DNA of 64,000 nucleotides. It comes from Absidia repens. Lineage: Eukaryota; Mucoromycota; Mucoromycetes; Mucorales; Cunninghamellaceae. How positions within the stretch are numbered: the stretch's first letter is position 1; each line of letters begins with the position of its first letter. Made by a program: the position numbers and the translations under genes. The notes below the pieces were generated by a model. That model saw only the letters and a program-made list of their open reading frames with translations. It made no database searches and had not been told where the DNA came from. The stretch spans positions 310,001 to 374,000 of the forward strand of contig MCGE01000031.1 of assembly GCA_002105175.1 (NCBI GenBank), in the 5' to 3' direction. Below are positions 59,365 to 64,000 of this stretch, in pieces.

Positions 59365-60927
59365 ATGTATAATCGACATGCGGAGAGCAAGATAATAGAA
59401 ACAATGCAAGAATTACTCGAAGAGGAGCCTTACAGTGTAGGCGTCATCACAAATCCTCAATTCCGATTCAACAATGATCAATATCGTCAATTGGAGATAG
59501 CTACCATTACATGTGGCTCGATCAGTGTGGTTGCAGCCATGTCGGTGTTAAGCATGTACACTTATTTGTTGATTTACTATCCTCGAGATGCCAATCGTGT
59601 GTCACTCCATTGTGTGATTGCGTCTATCATTTTCTCTTTGGTGGACCACTGTTTCAACCTCGCTGCCTTGAGAACAGATATCAATAGTTCATTTTGCGAC
59701 TCCTTCCGAGCCATTGATGGTTTTGTTACTCTCGCTTCCAGCTGTCTCTTGGGCATGGTCGGAGTTCATTTGCTATTGGTTTTCTATTTTCATGTACGTC
59801 GCTGGCCATGTCGACCTGAATATATCTTGATTCCGATTGCTGTGGTCTATGCTGTTGTTGGCAATATTCTTGGCTATGTATGGAATAATGTTCCTGAGGA
59901 TTTCCATACTATCTATTTGCAATTACCCCATTTATGCTGGTAATAACAATAATAATAATAATAATAATAATAAGACATGAATGCACCTGTTGACTAAAAA
60001 GGAACTCTGTGATTTTAGGTATTACAGTAATTTCATCGATCGGTTATATAATTCCACAGCATGGATTTATTATTATTCATTTGTATTCTTCATCATTGTC
60101 GTATCTTTATCTTGCTCGTTGATTGCTATGCGACGTGTTTACATGGATAAGGCTGAAAATCAGGCTCGATTACTAAAAATAGCTGCGCGAAATACTGGAA
60201 ATACATCCCCTATCTCAGTGATCAGTAAAGGACGTGGTAATGGTGCTGTCAAAAATTTAGTGGCCCGAAGTATTCAAGATCACCCAGACTCGTTTTCAAA
60301 AATTGTTATTCGAAGTCTCTTATACCCTTTAAGTAAGTCATGAAACGATCTTGTCTGTAATTATTGTTTTATATATATATATATAAAAAAAGGAGTCATT
60401 TCTGAAAACTCACATTTTCACATATAATATATCATTTTGTATAAAGCGCCCTGTCTTGGTAAGATCATCGGCTCCTTGTAAAAACACCAACAGTTGAAAT
60501 CATATTAATTTTAATTTTTTTTTTTTTTTTTTTTTGATGGTTAGTATATATTTGGGGATTTGGTTTACAGATGTACCTTGTTCAGAGTGACCATCATGCA
60601 AGTTTTGGAATAGCCATGATGAATGTCATAATGACTCGATTGGAAGGATTTTTTATTGCCGGTATTTTTTTTATGGATCCCACTGTCCACAAGATCCAGA
60701 AAGAGCTATGGACAAATTTCAAGGCGTTTATTTGTTGTCATCAACGCCGCCCATCCGTTCCAGCGCCCACCATACGTACAACTCCGGCAGATAAGCCTGG
60801 CCCAGTTTCAATACCAAGTCCTCATACCACCATCTCATCGTCAGGCGTTGCCCAGCCTGAGCCGCTGCTATTATCACCTGGATCTATTATGTTTTTAGAC
60901 CATGACAGTCGGCATTCTCTTGATTGA
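59365..60927 (+). CDS. Seven-transmembrane receptor (fungal GPCR-like)
   Basis: Three exons (59365-59939, 60019-60332, 60545-60927) encode 423 residues with seven hydrophobic segments: 50-73 (ITCGSISVVAAMSVLSMYTY), 85-105, 118-145 (VTLASSCLLGMVGVHLLLVF), 155-176, about 205-228 (TAWIYYYSFVFFIIVVSL), about 290-308 (SLLYPLIYIWGFGLQMYLV, formed across intron 2) and 318-342. The pattern (short N-terminus, basic loop RRVYMDKAENQARLLKIAARN between helices 5 and 6, cytosolic Pro/Ser-rich tail) fits a G-protein-coupled receptor of the cAMP-receptor-like or Git3-like fungal groups. The subfamily and ligand are not determinable. Intron 1 starts with an (AAT)n run; intron 2 has a T-rich tract. The Met at 59404 (MQELLEEE) is an alternative start. 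Confidence 0.8.
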
Positions 60928-63351
60928 CTCGAGCGGAGTTCATAACATGTAAGCGTTTTGAATGGGTTCCTTTTTTTATTTTTTTATTTTCTTATCTTTC
61001 TTTCCTTTATTTTTTTTAGATAACTACTATCCGACAAAAAATGGAGTGGATATGAAAAAGCACTTCAACCTATCTCGTTCAAACATTCACTGTGGTTTTC
61101 GAGAAAGAAAAGTGATGATCTTGTACAGTTGATGGAAAATGCAATTTCACTGATGGGCTTACTTGCATTCTATGGTAGTAGCACTAACCTTTTGGCGACA
61201 ATATCACAGCATTAGAATATTGCCAGTGACTTCTCGATAGACAAAATCAATGCAGCGGTATTGTTGGATCAACCTCAATCCTCGGCTAGGAAGGCAATAA
61301 TACAACTGACAAATTGTAGGCAGCAACTGTCGTGCGTTTATCTCTCTTCTTTTCAAGTCTGAATATTTGGGAAAAATGTATTCCATTGTGTGGTAAACTT
61401 GAATTCAACAACACGCACGCATTAATATGATTGGATGGAAGAATCTCACTTATTATACTTGGCAATGATATCATGAAGAATGATCAAACTCGGTGAAGAC
61501 TCTATTTTGGATGTGGATCTAATCTTGGCTGTTAGGTAAAGAGAGAAGGGGTAGGAGGGATGAGAGACAAATGCTTAATATTGGAACTTTGTTTTGATTT
61601 AGGGGTCATATGATGGGCTATCAAGACATGCCACCCCCACGACCTCTTGCTTACCTTTTTGATGGAGGAACCTTTTACTTTGTTTGGTAAAACGCGTATG
61701 GACTCTTTTTGGCGTTTGATGGGATTAATATGATTGCTTAGTGTAGATGATCATAGTTTAAAATCATATGCTTAGATTTAGTCTCTTCTTTTAAAATGAT
61801 TTCAATAAAAAAAATATTGTTTTGATGTATATTGTTTATTATCAGACTTATACGAATGATGAATGGAAATAATGGTACATTATAGGTTAGACCATCTTTT
61901 TTTTTGGATCTAATGCCCAACATTAAAAATAATATGCAGTCTCATTATGTCTTTTAAGACACATCTTCATCAGTGGAAATTATCTATGTATTTATTATTT
62001 TTTAGGTCGAGTTAAAAGACAAATTTTAATCTCCTATTTCATGTATAATTTCTCCCAACTCTGTCTCCTTAGGGCATTACGACACAACGCATTTTTTAAG
62101 GCTGTATAATATGATATCATGTCAATAATGAAGGAACGCACTCGACCATCGCTCCTGTGAATTTGGTTTTGTTGATGAAAAATTAATGAGGAGAATTATC
62201 ATATTATTATCCTATGATATGATCATGGACATCAGCAAAAGCGAAGCTTTTTGTCTCAAGATACATAAGCTTAATTACTAGTCTATATATGTTTCATATA
62301 GTTATGATATGAAATGCACGAACTATTCCTGTGATGTAAAATGAGAGCAGCACTCAACTGATGATCGAATCATATCTCCTACAAGAAAAAGGACTTATTA
62401 ATTGATATATACGGTATCGGTCACATTCAAGTCGTCTCTTTAAATCCAAGCATACATATTCATAAAATAAATAGAGGGAAACGGATCTTTAATTACCATA
62501 TTTGCTAAGAAATCCTGATGATCAAAGATCAATGCAACATTGTATAAATAAATTCAGGGGTCCATGATGAACAAAGAGATCTCGTTTTTTTTTTTTTTTT
62601 TTCTCTTTGAAGTGCCTCCATATATTACTTGTAAAAGTATTATACCGTGAAATGTGATTCTCTCAAGATAATGTTTAAAATAGTATTATAGTTTATTGTG
62701 AATTTATTAAACTTAACCGAGAATATCAGATTGTTTTTTCTACGATTCATATGACACACAGTCTATTTTGTATTACCATTTCGGTTTAACTGGGCTAAAA
62801 TTGCCTTTGATTCAACTTGTTCCATTTTTCAAGCGGCGTTTACATTCAGACAGGAATACTTTCGTAGCAAAAAGAAAGGGAGAAATTGTCATCAGCTATT
62901 AGTTAGTGCATGAAAAGTATTACTCTTAAAGGGGGTCACAATAGCAAGTGATGACGATGGTGGTCATGGTCATGGGCGTACTATATAACTTACAGCTCAG
63001 TTTTATTCGACTTGAGAGAAAAGGGGGGGGAGGATTCTAACTCCACGTGGCTCACCAATCATCTTGTTATGATAAGAAGGTGAGAAAAAGTGCATGTGAT
63101 CAATCTAGGGTAATGGCATTCCATCAAAAAAAGGTTTACTTTCTTTGGAGCCAATCAAATCCAACCCAGCTTTCAAATGTAATATAAAAAGGGGTGAAAC
63201 AATGTTTCTGCCTTTTCTTTCTTTAAGCCGTCTACCCAACTCTTTTTCTTTTTTTTTTTTTTTTTCTTTCCTCTTCCTCTTACTTTTGCCAATACTATTA
63301 TCAGCCCGATCACTATTGATTTATACTTCCTTTCAATCTACATTCAACTCA
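60928..63351. other. Long gene-poor intergenic region
   Basis: About 2.4 kb, AT-rich. A short minus-strand frame (61204-61386, YIFPKYSDLKRREINARQLL) is protein-like but isolated. A T20 run lies at about 62587-62606. The stretch 63240-63290 is T/C-rich and serves the next gene. Nothing else is supported. Confidence 0.45.
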
Positions 63352-64000
63352 ATGTTAGCATCTATTACTGAAAAAAGGTAAGTGACACACACATAACAGT
63401 GAAAGCTAGGCAAAAAGTTCGTGTTTCTTATTTATTTCTCTTAATGGTGAATAGTCGTGGATCGGAACACTTCGTTTTACCACCTATCAGAACTCTTGGC
63501 GAATACATACCTCAAAAACAACAACATGACCACAACAACATGAGCAACAGCTTCAATATGTTATCACCACCAAGCAGTTATGCTTCTTCAGCAACATCAC
63601 CTCCGTCAAACTCGTTTGGTCATAGTCCTACTTTGATACAACGTCCACCCTCTCCTCCCCGTACTGCATTTGAAAAAATGGATACACCTATTTTCCCTGT
63701 GGTAGCTCAAGAAACGACCTCTAGCAATAACAGTAACAACAGCAACAGCAACAGCAACAACAACACCAACAGCAACAGCAGCATCCTACGCACTGTGTCA
63801 TCTGATGTGGATCAAGTGGTTCGCCAAGCAAACAGTCTATGCGACAACATGGTTCATTACAAACCATACCTATTATCAGCCAATACAACAGTAAACCATG
63901 ATGAAGAACTACAACCATGGATGGATGACATGATCGGCAAAGCAAATGAAGTTCTGAACGCTCTCTTACGTTTACGGAAACATCAAATGGTCTCGAGTCC
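63352..64000 (+). CDS. Unrecognised Asn/Ser-rich protein (3' truncated by the window)
   Basis: A short first exon (63352-63377, MLASITEK) splices to an exon from 63455 that runs off the right edge; 190 residues are visible. It begins with a conserved-looking segment (SRGSEHFVLPPIRTLGEYI), continues with Ser/Pro/Asn-rich sequence (SPPSSYASSATSPPSNS and an Asn/Ser repeat from AAC/AGC codons at about 63727-63782), then a helical part (VVRQANSLCDNMVHYKPYLL, WMDDMIGKANEVLNALLRLR). The layout suggests a transcriptional regulator, but no family is recognised and the main domain is probably outside the window. Confidence 0.7.

Noticed and set aside
61204..61386. Minus-strand 60-residue frame
   Set aside because: Composition is protein-like, but it is isolated, with no splice partner, promoter or known family.
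1..64000. CRISPR arrays or bacterial-type operons
   Set aside because: No regularly spaced direct repeats with unique spacers; genes are intron-split and eukaryotic.

Overview
This is nuclear DNA of a filamentous fungus, most likely an early-diverging (Mucoromycota/Mucorales-type) one. The genes are split by many short GT-AG introns, intergenic DNA is AT-rich, and poly-T or poly-A tracts of 20 to 42 bases sit in introns and promoters. The products are typical fungal ones: a Vtc4-type polyphosphate polymerase, a GNA1 acetyltransferase, Stm1-type ribosome factors and an Msg5-like phosphatase. A chromatin-reader/DNA-methyltransferase fusion also fits lineages that use DNA base methylation. The taxon is inferred; no rRNA or marker locus is present.

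Layout. 1-3.9 kb: 3' part of a large (+) gene joining ePHD, ZZ-like and GATA-like zinc fingers to a bacterial-type N4/N6 DNA methyltransferase and a second, decayed methyltransferase-like domain. 7-9.4 kb: vtc4 (+). 9.8-11 kb: TMBIM/Bax-inhibitor-type membrane protein (-). 11.7-14 kb: unrecognised protein with a long low-complexity tail (+). 14.4-16.1 kb: succinyl-CoA ligase alpha (+). 16.8-18.8 kb: hyaluronan-synthase-like glycosyltransferase (+). 19.1-19.8 kb: UXT/prefoldin-like protein (+). 21.4-23.3 kb: a TVP38/TMEM64-type and a TMEM97/EXPERA-type membrane protein in tandem (-). 24.4-25.4 kb: cold-shock-domain protein (+). 26-27.2 kb: Stm1/SERBP1 protein (+). 27.6-28.5 kb: SidJ-like hydrolase (+). 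31.2-35.8 kb: P-type cation ATPase with an added N-terminal region (+). 37-37.8 kb: secreted LysM protein, probably GPI-anchored (+). 39.9-43.4 kb: CAMKL-type kinase (-). 44.2-46.6 kb: coiled-coil/ankyrin protein (-). 51-52 kb: LAPTM-like tetraspan protein (+). 52.4-53.5 kb: dual-specificity phosphatase (-). 53.9-55.1 kb: second Stm1/SERBP1 paralogue (-). 56.4-57.1 kb: GNA1 (-). 59.4-60.9 kb: seven-helix receptor (+). 63.4 kb to the edge: 5' part of an unrecognised Asn/Ser-rich protein (+).

The spaces between genes hold five diverged copies of one roughly 0.9-1.1 kb interspersed repeat (about 4.4, 20.4, 38.2, 48.6 and 58.0 kb), ending in a conserved CACGTG block. They also hold a few decayed coding relics. 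No tRNA, rRNA or CRISPR array was recognised.

The genes do not form one pathway cluster. Loose themes are cell wall and polysaccharide (GNA1, HAS-like synthase, LysM protein), endomembrane transport and ion or phosphate handling (Vtc4, P-type ATPase, TVP38, TMEM97, LAPTM-like, TMBIM), signalling (receptor, kinase, phosphatase) and translation (two Stm1-type proteins). The most unusual locus is the chromatin-reader/DNA-methyltransferase fusion at the left edge.
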